64,000 bases of DNA from an uncultured Candidatus Melainabacteria bacterium (GTDB lineage: Bacteria; Cyanobacteriota; Vampirovibrionia; Gastranaerophilales; Gastranaerophilaceae). The stretch spans positions 47,337 through 111,336 of the forward strand of contig CAKUTX010000005.1 in NCBI GenBank assembly GCA_934692485.1, read 5' to 3'. Below are positions 1-8,806 of the stretch, one piece after another. A program made the translations under genes and the position numbers. Under the pieces are notes generated by a model. It was not told where the DNA came from. It saw only the letters and a list, made by a program, of their open reading frames with translations, and ran no database searches. Position 1 is the stretch's first letter. Every line of letters starts with the position of its first letter.

Positions 1-1
1 A

Positions 2-454
2 TCAATATTAACAGTGTTTTTAATGACAGGTTTACAAGCGTTTGCAAATGATGCTCAAGAAGCATTAAACTTTTTTCATAACTACGTAAATGCCGCAAAC
101 TCTTACAGCCCGACTATTACTACAATGTACTCTCCAAGTGCAAAAATTATCAGACAGGTTGTAAAACCAAATGGCGAGTTGGTTAATGTTAATACAAATA
201 CTGCAACTTATATTAAACAAATGAAACTTGGCCAAGCCGGAGCAAAAATGCGTGGTTATAAAAATACTTATACAAACGTAAATGTTGTTTCTTTAGGTAA
301 TGGAGCTTATAAGGTTAATTCTTTAAGACAGCCAAAAGGTGAAACATATAAACTTAAAACTTATATGATTGTTAAAAAAGTTAATGGTAAATGGCAAATT
401 ACAGAAGAATTAATGCAAACAAAGGAACAAATTTTTTTGAGATATGCTAAATAA
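2..454 (+). CDS. Exported small protein, possibly NTF2-like (5' end cut by window)
   Basis: The reading frame is open back to base 2, so the gene starts left of the window. The visible N-terminus (SILTVFLMTGLQAFA, then NDAQ) is the end of a hydrophobic signal peptide with an AxA-type cleavage site, so the protein is probably exported. The mature part, about 135 residues, ends in KVNGKWQITEELMQ; together with its alternating helix/strand pattern this recalls the NTF2/SnoaL cone fold. That is a fold guess only: no catalytic motif is visible. The last 11 bases overlap the start of aroC, which suggests co-transcription and translational coupling. Confidence 0.6.
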   Translation, partial: SILTVFLMTGLQAFANDAQEALNFFHNYVNAANSYSPTITTMYSPSAKIIRQVVKPNGELVNVNTNTATYIKQMKLGQAGAKMRGYKNTYTNVNVVSLGNGAYKVNSLRQPKGETYKLKTYMIVKKVNGKWQITEELMQTKEQIFLRYAK

Positions 455-1499
455 GTTTAGATTTTTAACATCAGGTGAAAGCCACGGAAAGTGTTTAACA
501 GCAATAATCGAAGGTGTTCCGTCAGGTTTTGAGATAGATGAAGATTTTATAAATTCAGAGTTAAAACGACGTCAGGGTGGTTATGGCCGTGGTGCTCGTA
601 TGAAAATAGAATTTGATACGGTTGAAATTACTTCTGGTGTTCGTTTTGGCAAAACTCTCGGTTCTCCGATTACGCTAGTTATTCAAAACAGAGATTTTGA
701 AAATTGGCAAAGGATAATGAGTTCTAAAGCAGAAGATTTTACTGATGAAAAATCATTTTCTAAATACCGTCCTGGGCATGCCGATTATGCGGGAAGTATA
801 AAATACAATCAAAATGATTTACGCAATATTTTAGAGCGTTCCAGTGCCAGAAAAACGGCAATTGAAGTTGCTGTCGGTGCGATTGCAAAATTATTATTAA
901 AACAATTTGAAATAGAGTGCTCATCAAAAATTCTCCAAATAGGAAGCGGAAAAACAGAAGAAGAATTTCATAAAGAAATTGATAAAGCAAAAGAGTCAGG
1001 AGATACACTTGGCGGCAAGTTTGAAGTTGTTTATAAAAATTTGCCGATTGGTTTAGGTTCACATGTTCATTGGGACAGAATGCTAGATGGAAAAATAGCT
1101 CAAGCTGTGATGAGCATTCCTGCTGTTAAAGCTGTTGCAATCGGAAATCACAATGCTTATAAAATGCTTGGTAGTGAATTTCATGACGAAATGTTTGCCG
1201 AAAACGGTAAAATTGTTCGTAAAACCAATAACGCAGGCGGAATAGAAGGTGGAATGACAAATGGCGAGCCACTGATTGTTACTGCGGTTATGAAACCTAT
1301 TCCTACTTTAAGAAAATCGCTAAAGACAGTTGATGCAAAAAACATGCAAGAAACGGAAGCTCATTTTGAACGCTCTGATACTTGTGCTGTTGAAGCATGT
1401 TCTGTTGTTGCTGAAAATAGAATTGCTTGTGTTTTGATAGACGAGATTTTGCAAAAATTTGGCGGAGATAGTTTCCAAGAAATAAAATCTCGTATTTAA
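444..1499 (+). CDS. aroC: Chorismate synthase
   Basis: 351 residues, normal length. AroC converts 5-enolpyruvylshikimate-3-phosphate to chorismate, the last step of the shikimate pathway, using reduced FMN. Family signatures are present: GESHGKCLTAIIEGVPSG near residue 12, RRQGGYGRGARM near 43, and PGHADYAGSIKY followed by RNILERSSARKTA around 110-140. The ATG lies inside the end of the preceding gene (11-base overlap). The gene is followed by a hairpin terminator. aroK and aroB lie 1.6-2.2 kb downstream in a separate unit. Chorismate is also the possible source of a 4-hydroxybenzoate-type starter for the APE-like cluster at 50-62 kb (inference). Confidence 0.97.
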   Translation: MLNKFRFLTSGESHGKCLTAIIEGVPSGFEIDEDFINSELKRRQGGYGRGARMKIEFDTVEITSGVRFGKTLGSPITLVIQNRDFENWQRIMSSKAEDFTDEKSFSKYRPGHADYAGSIKYNQNDLRNILERSSARKTAIEVAVGAIAKLLLKQFEIECSSKILQIGSGKTEEEFHKEIDKAKESGDTLGGKFEVVYKNLPIGLGSHVHWDRMLDGKIAQAVMSIPAVKAVAIGNHNAYKMLGSEFHDEMFAENGKIVRKTNNAGGIEGGMTNGEPLIVTAVMKPIPTLRKSLKTVDAKNMQETEAHFERSDTCAVEACSVVAENRIACVLIDEILQKFGGDSFQEIKSRI

Positions 1500-1529
1500 G
1501 TTACTTATTAAATAAAGAAAGAAAAATTA

Positions 1530-1560
1530 ATACCCTTTCCGATAAGGAGAGGGTATTTTA
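1530..1560. terminator. Hairpin terminator between convergent genes
   Basis: An 11-bp stem with one mismatch (ATACCCTTTCC against GGAGAGGGTAT), loop GATAA, followed by TTTTA. It sits 30 bases after the aroC stop and just before the end of the convergent gene at 1583-1972, so it can serve aroC and perhaps both strands. Confidence 0.7.
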
Positions 1561-1582
1561 AAATTATTTATATTTTTATTCT

Positions 1583-1972
1583 TTATTCATCTTCAGGATG
1601 TTTTATCATTCCTGCTGTTACCGCGTACATTGCTGCAGAAATTTCTGAAGTTGATGAAAACGGGCCATACAATTTAATAAATTTTGCTGCGTCAAATGTG
1701 TTCATATACTGCGCAATTGCAGATTGTGATTCTTCTGTCAAATTTCCGACAAACAAAATATTTTTTAAATAATTTTGTGCTTTTTCTTCAACATCTGATT
1801 TGCCGTAATCACTTGTAGCAAACTCTGCTACATCTTTTTCTTCTTTTTCTTTTTTTGCAACTCCATATTCTTTTGATTGTTGCGCTTGCTTACTTTCTTC
1901 TAATTCTTCATCTTCTTCAGCTCCTTGAGCTGCTGATGTGTAAGCTTTTGATGATACTCCTTTAATTTCCAT
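1583..1972 (-). CDS. Small acidic hypothetical protein
   Basis: 129 residues, function not recognised. Residues 15-60 are very rich in Glu, Lys, Gln and Ala and look disordered. Residues 60-125 look helical and contain NYLKNILFVGN and AAKFIKLYGPFSS. There is no signal peptide or membrane segment. The ATG is preceded by an AAAGGA Shine-Dalgarno sequence about 7 bases upstream, which supports the start. It is transcribed alone, convergent with aroC. It may be lineage-specific. Confidence 0.7.
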   Translation of the reverse strand: MEIKGVSSKAYTSAAQGAEEDEELEESKQAQQSKEYGVAKKEKEEKDVAEFATSDYGKSDVEEKAQNYLKNILFVGNLTEESQSAIAQYMNTFDAAKFIKLYGPFSSTSEISAAMYAVTAGMIKHPEDE

Positions 1973-2085
1973 ATACTTATCCTTTCTGTATTACTTTACA
2001 AAACCTATATCGGACAACTTTAAAAAAATCTTTAGGAATTGTTAAAACATGTTAAATTTCTCAAAAAATAAGATAATTGTAGCTA

Positions 2086-2115
2086 TTTACATTAATTGTT
2101 AACCCGTGATAGTAT
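2086..2115 (+). promoter_or_regulatory. Promoter giving a leaderless start for the BioD-like gene
   Basis: TTTACA (2086-2091), 18-base spacer, TAGTAT (2110-2115) preceded by an extended-minus-10 TGA. Exactly six bases (TAGCTT) separate the -10 from the ATG at 2122, so +1 should fall on or next to the A of the start codon. No Shine-Dalgarno sequence is present. Confidence 0.6.
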
Positions 2116-2121
2116 TAGCTT

Positions 2122-2835
2122 ATGTTAGATTTATATGTAACAGGGGCAGACGAAAATTCAGACAAAATATTTGTGACAGCTGGTTTAACTGCTACAATGA
2201 ACAGTCTTGGATATTCTACAGGTGTTTATAAACCGGTAGAAACCGGTGCTGTTAATATTAACGGGTTTGTTCAATCACACGATATTGCCTTTATTAAATT
2301 TGTTGACCCATATATAAAAACATATTATTCTTACCTATTTAAACAAAAATCCTCTCCATTAATCGCTGCTGCTGCTGAAAATATAATAATTGAAAAAAAT
2401 AATATATTCAGAGATTTTCAAAATATTCAAGATGTAAACGAATGTCTTGTTGTTGACGGAGTTTCAGGCTTAGCTTCTCCTTTGAGTAAAAATTTTCTTG
2501 AAGAAGATATGATTAAAATTCTTGATTTACCTTTGCTGATGGTGATTTCAGCCAAAACTTCATCAATAAATAATACAATTTTGTCTATAAATCATGCCAG
2601 AGAAATCGGCATAAACGTGCGTGGTGTAATTTTAAGCAACTATCCGCAAAAATGTGATGATGTAAATGTTAAACTTATGCCACGTTTGATTGAAGAATAC
2701 ACTGGCACAAAAGTTCTTGGGATTTTACCAACGTTTGAAAGAAATGTAAATCCAAATGATTTGATAAGTGAAATTCTCAATGGTATTGACATTGAAGCTG
2801 TCTTTCAAATCCGTATTGCAAAATTGCAAATGTAA
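2122..2835 (+). CDS. Dethiobiotin synthetase-like protein with degenerate P-loop
   Basis: 237 residues. BioD carboxylates diaminopelargonate with ATP to form dethiobiotin, the step before BioB. The fold signatures are there: YVTGADEN at the N-terminus, YKPVETGA near 37, SPLIAAAAEN near 78 and VVDGVSGLASPLS near 110. The nucleotide-binding loop is unusual: the family pattern GTDTxVGKT reads GADENSDKI here, keeping the Lys but losing the Gly before it and the Thr after it, and EGAGG is DGVSG. It is either a diverged BioD or a BioD-fold protein with another job. bioB lies at 40.8 kb; no other biotin gene is in the window. Confidence 0.7.
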   Translation: MLDLYVTGADENSDKIFVTAGLTATMNSLGYSTGVYKPVETGAVNINGFVQSHDIAFIKFVDPYIKTYYSYLFKQKSSPLIAAAAENIIIEKNNIFRDFQNIQDVNECLVVDGVSGLASPLSKNFLEEDMIKILDLPLLMVISAKTSSINNTILSINHAREIGINVRGVILSNYPQKCDDVNVKLMPRLIEEYTGTKVLGILPTFERNVNPNDLISEILNGIDIEAVFQIRIAKLQM

Positions 2836-2913
2836 ATAATTTGTAACATTATATACTTTTTATATATAATTTAGTCAATTTTTGTAAGTTTTAGTTTTTT
2901 ATTAAAATAGAGG

Positions 2914-2919
2914 TATAAT
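2914..2919 (+). promoter_or_regulatory. Perfect -10 box six bases before the 54-aa ORF
   Basis: TATAAT followed by six bases and the ATG at 2926. No good -35 is seen (TTAGTT at 2891-2896 is a weak match). This predicts a leaderless mRNA. An AGAGG lies 12 bases from the ATG, further than a usual Shine-Dalgarno spacing, and partly overlaps the promoter. Confidence 0.45.
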
Positions 2920-2925
2920 AATTTT

Positions 2926-3090
2926 ATGGACAAGAGAGAATTTACTGTTATTGATAATAAAAATAAGGTTGATGAAGTTTCGACAGAAAAAATACATCTT
3001 CATCAAACAAACCCTATTGAGAAAAAATTTCTTGAATTCCATAAAGAAAATATCGGAAAATTTAGTGTAAAAGATTTGTTTAAAAAGTAA
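2926..3090 (+). CDS. Small hypothetical protein (54 aa) upstream of aroK
   Basis: A 54-codon ORF starting MDKREFTVIDNKNK and ending KFSVKDLFKK, stop at 3088-3090. It is highly charged (Lys, Glu, Asp) with no membrane segment. Codon use resembles its neighbours. It has its own TATAAT six bases before the ATG and ends 33 bases before aroK, so it is probably the first gene of an aroKB unit. Function unknown. Support comes from the promoter position and uninterrupted frame, not from homology. Confidence 0.5.
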   Translation: MDKREFTVIDNKNKVDEVSTEKIHLHQTNPIEKKFLEFHKENIGKFSVKDLFKK

Positions 3091-3123
3091 TAGTTTTTAA
3101 ATAATTTATAGTAAAATGAGTAC

Positions 3124-3672
3124 ATGAAGAAAAATATTGTACTTATTGGAATGATGGGTTGTGGAAAAACGACGATTGGTGAAGAATTAAGTCGTGAACT
3201 TCCTAATTTTAAATATGTTGATATAGATGAAGAAATTGAAAAAAGCACGCAAAAAAAAATTTCTGAAATTTTTCTAAAGCATGGTGAGCCTTTTTTCAGG
3301 ATGCTCGAAACAGGAAAGATTAAATTGTTTTGTAACGGCGAAAAAGCTATTATATCGGCAGGTGGAGGCGCATTTGAAAGTGAAGAAAATAGAAATATTT
3401 TACTTAAAACTTCTAATGTAATATACCTGAAAGCTACACCACAAGATATTTACAACCGTATAAAGTCAGAAGTAATTCAAAATAGTGAAAATCATAACGC
3501 CGCAATAGGTAGAAAAAGACCTTTGTTAAAGAAAAATTTTTCGATTGAAAAAATTACAACAATTATGCAGATGAGAGAAAAAAATTACTCAAAAGCTGAT
3601 ATAACAATAGATACAACCGGAAAAGAAATATATGATGTTGTAAATGAAATTTTGGGAGCTTTGAATGGTTGA
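3124..3672 (+). CDS. aroK: Shikimate kinase
   Basis: 182 residues. Phosphorylates shikimate with ATP in the chorismate pathway. Walker A is GMMGCGKTT (residues 9-17), followed by the shikimate-binding DID (YVDIDEEIE), the GGGAF motif (ISAGGGAFESEEN) and the lid Arg region GRKRPLL. Overlaps aroB by 8 bases, so the two are coupled. The ATG lacks a clear Shine-Dalgarno sequence; TAAAAT at 3112-3117 is exactly six bases upstream, so it may also start a leaderless transcript, although no -35 is visible. Confidence 0.96.
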   Translation: MKKNIVLIGMMGCGKTTIGEELSRELPNFKYVDIDEEIEKSTQKKISEIFLKHGEPFFRMLETGKIKLFCNGEKAIISAGGGAFESEENRNILLKTSNVIYLKATPQDIYNRIKSEVIQNSENHNAAIGRKRPLLKKNFSIEKITTIMQMREKNYSKADITIDTTGKEIYDVVNEILGALNG

Positions 3673-4729
3673 TTTGTTTATAAAAATTAATTCTGAAGAA
3701 AAAAAATGTCCGATTGTTATTGAAAATGAGGAAATATCTCAACTTTCAGAAAAAATATTAAATTTTACAAAGGATAAAAAGTATATTGCTGTAGTGTCTG
3801 AAAAAGTTGAAAAACTTTATGGAAAGCAATTAAATATTCCAAAAGCAAATAAATTTGTTTTAAAAGATGGAGAAAAAGAAAAGAATTTTAAAAATTTTCA
3901 AAAAATATTAGAATTTGCGCTAAAAAACAAGTTAACCAGAAAAGATGTAATAATTGCGATAGGCGGCGGTGTAGTTGGAGATTTAGCAGGTTTTGCGGCT
4001 TCAACATATATGAGAGGAATTGATTTTATACAGGTTCCGACAACCCTATTAGCTTGTGTAGACAGCTCTGTCGGCGGAAAGACCGCGATTGATACAAAAT
4101 ATGGGAAAAATTTGGTTGGAGCTTTTTATCAGCCTAAAATTGTTTTTATAAACCCAAAATTCCTTAAAACACTTGATGATAGACAGTTTAAAACAGGAAT
4201 GGGAGAAGTTGTTAAATATTCTTTCATAGAAAAAAGTTGCAAATGTGATGAAGATTTGAATTTGACAAATTTTTTGTCTGAAAAATATGAACAAATTTTA
4301 GAAAGAAATTATAAAACGTTATCGCAAATGATAGAAATTTGTATAAAGCTAAAAATTTCTGTAGTTGAAAAAGACGAAAAAGAAGATGGATTAAGACGTA
4401 TATTGAATTTTGGTCATACTTGGGGGCATGCGATAGAAAAAATTACTAACTACAAAAAATATACGCATGGCGAAGCTGTTGTTGCAGGTATAAAATTTGT
4501 GTTTAATCTTGCATTACAAAAAAAATTAATAGATAAAAATTACAAATTTCTTGCAGAAGATGTAATGAAAAAATTTAATTTTGTAGAAGTTAAAAACTAT
4601 GATAAATCAAAGATGATAGAGCTTATGCAAATGGATAAAAAAGCAACTGCAAATAAAATAGTTTTTGTTTTACCGACGGATTATTCAGTTGTAGAAGTAT
4701 TTGAATTTTCTCCAAGTGAATTGATGTAA
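3665..4729 (+). CDS. aroB: 3-dehydroquinate synthase
   Basis: 354 residues. Converts DAHP to 3-dehydroquinate using NAD+ and a divalent metal, the second step of the shikimate pathway. Characteristic stretches: GGGVVGDLAGFAASTYMRG (residues ~99-117), PTTLLACVDSSVGGKTAID, the metal-ligand Glu in GMGEVVKYSF, and the His ligands in FGHTWGHAIE and THGEAV. The gene overlaps aroK by 8 bases and is followed by a strong hairpin terminator. With aroC and aroK, three of the seven pathway enzymes are in this 4.7-kb region. Confidence 0.97.
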   Translation: MVDLFIKINSEEKKCPIVIENEEISQLSEKILNFTKDKKYIAVVSEKVEKLYGKQLNIPKANKFVLKDGEKEKNFKNFQKILEFALKNKLTRKDVIIAIGGGVVGDLAGFAASTYMRGIDFIQVPTTLLACVDSSVGGKTAIDTKYGKNLVGAFYQPKIVFINPKFLKTLDDRQFKTGMGEVVKYSFIEKSCKCDEDLNLTNFLSEKYEQILERNYKTLSQMIEICIKLKISVVEKDEKEDGLRRILNFGHTWGHAIEKITNYKKYTHGEAVVAGIKFVFNLALQKKLIDKNYKFLAEDVMKKFNFVEVKNYDKSKMIELMQMDKKATANKIVFVLPTDYSVVEVFEFSPSELM

Positions 4730-4755
4730 TGATGTAGGTTTAAATTTAATCCATA

Positions 4756-4790
4756 AAAAAATAAGGCGGAAATTTTTCCACCTTATTTTT
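4756..4790. terminator. Bidirectional terminator between aroB and the RseP-type gene
   Basis: A stem of AAAAATAAGG paired with CCTTATTTTT, one C/A mismatch, then GGAAA paired with TTTCC around a two-base loop. It has A-runs on the left and T-runs on the right, so it can terminate in both directions. It lies between two convergent genes. Confidence 0.8.
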
Positions 4791-4804
4791 GTTTAAGTTT
4801 TATA

Positions 4805-6199
4805 CTACTTTATGTGGAATAACGGTTTTATAAGCACATAAATATCATTAAATAAAACGAATACCAAAAGCAAAATTAGTAAAGAGAAAAATACAGTCAT
4901 TATTTTGTTTGCAATTTCTTCATCTACAGGTTTTCCAATAATTTTTTCAGCAATCAAGAATACCAAATGTCCACCATCCAATGCTGGTATCGGCAAAATA
5001 TTTAATACGGCTAAATTCATTGATATTACTGCTGTCAAAAGTATTCCGTAGAAAATTCCGTCGTTGTTAATTATGTCACCGCCGATTTTTGTAACAAGTA
5101 CAACTCCGTGCATATTTTTTAGAGGAATTTTTCCAGTAAATAGTTGTTTAAGCGTAATTAACATTGCTTTTGTTTGGTCATACAAATAGTCGTAACTCGC
5201 TTTAAATGCTGTTTTTACATTTGTTATAGGAACCAAGTATTCTTTCAAATCATATATTATCCCCATTAAACCTTGTTTATTAGGGTAAATTGTATTTAAT
5301 TTTACAATCTCTCCGTTCCTTAAAACCTTCATATCAATAGGTTTTTTCGTATCAGATAACGCATATGCAACATCTTCAAGAGAAAAAGTTCCGTCTGCTT
5401 CGATAAATTTTTTATCTTGTATTTTGTCACGCAATTTTATTTGATTTTCAGACAATTTAATCTCTTTTGGATTGTATATTGTAACTGTGTTTAAAACGTG
5501 CTTGCTGAGTACAACTTTTTGTTCTTTTTTAAGATTGTTAGGTATTTTTATAATTAAATCTTTATCAATAATTTCTTTTTCTTCAAAAGCAGGGTTTAAA
5601 GCTTTCAATTTATCATAATTTGTTGAAACAAGTTCTTTTGTTGTTTTTCCATCGAAAGCAGCACTATACATTGCATAAAGAGTTAAACCGTATTTTGTAT
5701 TAATTTTTGAACCGTTGATTTCATAAACTTTGTCCCCTTTTTTAATCCCTGAATTTAATAAACTAGTGTCTTTAGCAATATTTTTGTCAATGTCATTGAC
5801 ATAAATATCAAATTTTCCTGATGGAATATTATGCCATAAAGCAGCAGTTAAAAGGACTAAAACAAAGGCACAGATTACATTTGCAATAACACCTGCAGAA
5901 AAAATTATTGCTCTTTGCCAAATAGGTTTATTCATAAGTCTTTCAGGTGAATTTTTTGGAATATCTGAATCTTTGTCATCGTCAGGAAACGAAACATAAC
6001 CACCAAAAAGAAATGCGTGTACAACTACATCAATGTTTCCGACTTTTGTTTCAAACAATGTTGGACCGATTGGCAATCCTATTCCAAATTTATCAACTTT
6101 TGTCTTGAACATTAAAGCTGTTAAAAGGTGCCCTAACTCGTGAACAAGAACTAATAAACCAATTAAAAATAACATTATAATAATTGACAAAAAATGCAT
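4805..6199 (-). CDS. RseP-type site-2 intramembrane zinc metalloprotease
   Basis: 464 residues. M50 family proteases cut regulatory or remnant signal-peptide proteins within the membrane. The zinc motif HELGH is in the first transmembrane helix (LLVLVHELGHLLTALMF, residues ~16-32). The third zinc ligand is in the C-terminal NILPIPALDGGH motif. A PDZ-like part lies in the middle (around SGIKKGDKVYEINGSKI). At least four hydrophobic segments are visible. GAGAGGG precedes the ATG by about 8 bases. It is transcribed alone or with the permease upstream. The substrate cannot be told from sequence. Confidence 0.9.
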   Translation of the reverse strand: MHFLSIIIMLFLIGLLVLVHELGHLLTALMFKTKVDKFGIGLPIGPTLFETKVGNIDVVVHAFLFGGYVSFPDDDKDSDIPKNSPERLMNKPIWQRAIIFSAGVIANVICAFVLVLLTAALWHNIPSGKFDIYVNDIDKNIAKDTSLLNSGIKKGDKVYEINGSKINTKYGLTLYAMYSAAFDGKTTKELVSTNYDKLKALNPAFEEKEIIDKDLIIKIPNNLKKEQKVVLSKHVLNTVTIYNPKEIKLSENQIKLRDKIQDKKFIEADGTFSLEDVAYALSDTKKPIDMKVLRNGEIVKLNTIYPNKQGLMGIIYDLKEYLVPITNVKTAFKASYDYLYDQTKAMLITLKQLFTGKIPLKNMHGVVLVTKIGGDIINNDGIFYGILLTAVISMNLAVLNILPIPALDGGHLVFLIAEKIIGKPVDEEIANKIMTVFFSLLILLLVFVLFNDIYVLIKPLFHIK

Positions 6200-6265
6200 A
6201 AAAATATCCCTCTCAAATTACTTGTAAAAATATTCTATCATAAAAACTTTTTCACTCTTTAATTT

Positions 6266-7594
6266 TTAATGTATTAAATATTTTAAATATAAGTAAATTG
6301 AACTTATTATTAATGAAATTGTTGTAACAAGTGCCCCATATTTCATAAATCTCATAAATGAAATAGAGTGACCTTTTGTATGTGCGGTTTCACTAACAAT
6401 AACATTTGCTGCAGCACCGATAATTGTTAAATTTCCACCAAGACATGCCCCTAAAGATAGAGCCCACCATAGCGGATGATGACCAACTCCTGTGTATGGC
6501 AATGTGTGTTGAACCTGTGCAATTAGTGGTGCCATTGTTGCAGTGTATGGAATATTGTCTATAATTCCAGATAAAATACCTGAACCCCAAAGGATTAACA
6601 TTGTAGCCATAGTTAAACTTCCATTTGTAAACTGGATTAATTTATCAGCGAGAAAACTTATTCCACCATTAGCCTCAAACCCTCCAATAATTACAAACAA
6701 ACCTACAAAAAAGAATATCGTTAACCATTCTACATCTTTATATATTTCTTTCGGTTTTTCAAACAACAACAAGAAAGATGCACCGGCAACAGCAAACACA
6801 TATGCCGGAATATGAGTTACATCATGAGTTACAAAACCTGTGATTACAAGTAAAAGTGTAACCATCGAACGTAACATAAGATTTTTATTCGTGATTGTTC
6901 TTGAATTATCAAGATTTGCAATATGTTCCATTTTTTCTTTTGTAGCCTTAAGAGATTTGCGGAACATATAAATCAAAACACTTATACTAACTAAAAATAT
7001 TGTTACAACGACAAAAGTTAATTCGTTTACAAAGTCCATAAAACTTAATCCGGCTTTGGCTGCAATAATAATGTTTGGAGGGTCACCGATAAGTGTGGCA
7101 GTTCCACCTATATTTGAGGCCAAAACTTCTGTAATTAAGAACGGAATAGGGTCACAATCAAATTCTTTTGCTATAACAAAGGTTACGGGCATGACAAGAA
7201 CCACAGTCGTTACATTATCTAAAAATGCCGAAGCAATTGCCGTAAAAGCTGCAAGAGCAAACAAAACTGTTTTTGGATGTCCTTTTGTTGCTTTTAGGAT
7301 TTGGAATGCCATCCATTTAAAAACTCCACTTCTGCTTGCAATATGAACAATTATCATCATTCCGATAAGCAAAAATATTACTTCAAATTCAATATAATCA
7401 AATACTGATTTTACATAAGTTTCTGTTTCCGGATTTACGTAGCCGTGAAAAGGTAATAATCCTAATAACATTGTTAAAGAAGCACCTACAAGTGCAACAA
7501 CTGATTTTTGAATTTTTTCGGAAGCTATAAAAATGTAAGCTACTAAAAGAATTGCGCCTGATATAATCATTCCGTAATTTGATACTAAATGCAT
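6266..7594 (-). CDS. ArsB/NhaD-type ion permease
   Basis: 442 residues with about 11 hydrophobic segments. It belongs to the ion transporter superfamily that includes the arsenite pump ArsB, the Na+/H+ antiporter NhaD and the P protein. The hallmark is SNIGGTATLIGDPPNI (around residues 161-176) with a second internal copy near the C-terminus (GACLGGNLTIIGAAANVI) and a LDNVTTVVLVMPV helix. The substrate cannot be assigned. No arsR or arsC neighbour is present, so an arsenite role has no contextual support. An AAGGGG ribosome site precedes the ATG. It sits 66 bases upstream of the RseP-type gene in the same direction, possibly the same operon. Confidence 0.85.
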   Translation of the reverse strand: MHLVSNYGMIISGAILLVAYIFIASEKIQKSVVALVGASLTMLLGLLPFHGYVNPETETYVKSVFDYIEFEVIFLLIGMMIIVHIASRSGVFKWMAFQILKATKGHPKTVLFALAAFTAIASAFLDNVTTVVLVMPVTFVIAKEFDCDPIPFLITEVLASNIGGTATLIGDPPNIIIAAKAGLSFMDFVNELTFVVVTIFLVSISVLIYMFRKSLKATKEKMEHIANLDNSRTITNKNLMLRSMVTLLLVITGFVTHDVTHIPAYVFAVAGASFLLLFEKPKEIYKDVEWLTIFFFVGLFVIIGGFEANGGISFLADKLIQFTNGSLTMATMLILWGSGILSGIIDNIPYTATMAPLIAQVQHTLPYTGVGHHPLWWALSLGACLGGNLTIIGAAANVIVSETAHTKGHSISFMRFMKYGALVTTISLIISSIYLYLKYLIH

Positions 7595-7724
7595 AATTTT
7601 CCCCTTATAAAAATAATACTAAAGTTGTTTTTCTTTTTCGAATATTCCCTTGCTGATTGCACTCCAAAAAGAAAAACTTCCTGCAAACGGGTTTGTCTTA
7701 ATTGTATCATAAAAAAGTTTACTA

Positions 7725-7752
7725 TTGATTTTGGTTTCGTATATATTATAAT
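7725..7752 (+). promoter_or_regulatory. Promoter of speE
   Basis: TTGATT (7725-7730), 16-base spacer, TATAAT (7747-7752). The predicted +1 near 7759 leaves a ~20-base leader carrying AAAGGAG 6 bases before the ATG. This is the SD-led type of start, in contrast to the leaderless type seen elsewhere in the window. Confidence 0.65.
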
Positions 7753-7778
7753 TAACTAAGAATAGTAAAGGAGAAAAA

Positions 7779-8630
7779 ATGCACAACGGAATAGAAAATG
7801 GATATTATCACGAAATTACACCATCAGGATTTGGTATTGCAATAAAAGCTGGTAAAGTTTTATTTTCAAAACAATCAGATTTTCAAAAAGTAGAAATTTT
7901 TGAGAGTGAATCTTCATTAGGTCGAGTTTTGACACTTGATGATTTGATGATGACAACAGAAGGAGATGAATATCATTATCACGAAATGATAGCTCATATT
8001 CCTATGATGCAACATAAAAAACCAGAAAATATTCTTGTAATCGGCGGTGGAGATGGTGGAACAGTTAGAGAAGTTCTAAAGCATAAAACTGTGAAAAAAG
8101 TCGTACTTTGCGAAATTGATGGAATGGTTATTGAGTCTTGTAGAGAATTTTTGCCAACAATTGCTTGTGGATTATCTGACCCTCGTGTAGAAATTAAAGT
8201 AGAAGATGCAATCGAATTTATTAAAGATAAAAAGAATGAATATGATATTGTTCTTATTGATTCTACTGACCCAATCGGCCCTGGAGAAGGTTTGTTTACA
8301 GATGAATTCTATACAAATGTAAAAAATTCATTAAAAGAAGGCGGTATTATGGTCGCTCAATCAGAATCACCTTTTGCACAAAAAGACTCTGTTCAAAAAA
8401 TGTACAAACTTTTAAAAAGAGTATTCCCGATTTGTTCAACATATACTTCAAATATTCCGACTTATCCAGGTGGATATTGGGCTTGGGCATTTTGTTCAAA
8501 AACTGTTGAACCTTTGTCTTATTTCGCAGATGATAGATATGAGGATATTGTAAAAACTTGCAAAATTTACAATAAGGAATATCATAATGCTCGCTTTGCA
8601 TTACCAAATTATCTAAAAGAAATTTTGTAA
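7779..8630 (+). CDS. speE: Spermidine synthase (polyamine aminopropyltransferase)
   Basis: 283 residues. Transfers aminopropyl from decarboxylated SAM to putrescine, releasing methylthioadenosine. Seen: VIGGGDGGTVREVLKH (SAM-binding motif I, ~residues 88-103), the acidic VLCEIDGMVIESCREFLP, and DSTDPIGPGEGLF, which contains the catalytic and substrate-binding Asp residues. The gate region YHYHEMIAHIP is also present. The mtnA gene at 44.3-45.4 kb could recycle the methylthioadenosine by-product, which links the two functionally although they are far apart. Monocistronic, with its own promoter and a strong Shine-Dalgarno sequence. Confidence 0.95.
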   Translation: MHNGIENGYYHEITPSGFGIAIKAGKVLFSKQSDFQKVEIFESESSLGRVLTLDDLMMTTEGDEYHYHEMIAHIPMMQHKKPENILVIGGGDGGTVREVLKHKTVKKVVLCEIDGMVIESCREFLPTIACGLSDPRVEIKVEDAIEFIKDKKNEYDIVLIDSTDPIGPGEGLFTDEFYTNVKNSLKEGGIMVAQSESPFAQKDSVQKMYKLLKRVFPICSTYTSNIPTYPGGYWAWAFCSKTVEPLSYFADDRYEDIVKTCKIYNKEYHNARFALPNYLKEIL

Positions 8631-8659
8631 ATTAGGAATAAAAACTTTATAAAAAAATG

Positions 8660-8695
8660 CAAACAAAGAAATCCGGCATGAAAATGCCGGATTTC
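8660..8695. terminator. Perfect 12-bp hairpin with GAAA loop
   Basis: GAAATCCGGCAT (8668-8679), loop GAAA, ATGCCGGATTTC (8684-8695). On the plus strand there is no U-tract after it. On the minus strand it is followed by TTTGTTTGC and a T-run, so it best fits as the terminator of the convergent SLH-protein gene. It may also protect the speE 3' end. Confidence 0.75.
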
Positions 8696-8806
8696 CCACA
8701 AACGACGAACAATTTGTACTGTGTTTTTTAGGATACTAAGATACTAAAACCGTCAGGTTATAAAGTTATTATTTTAATTAACTTTCTAGTTTCTTAGTCG
8801 CTTTTA

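Noticed and set aside
8660..8700. Perfect hairpin after speE as a plus-strand intrinsic terminator
   Set aside because: No U-tract follows on the plus strand; the minus strand has one, so I assigned it mainly to the SLH gene.
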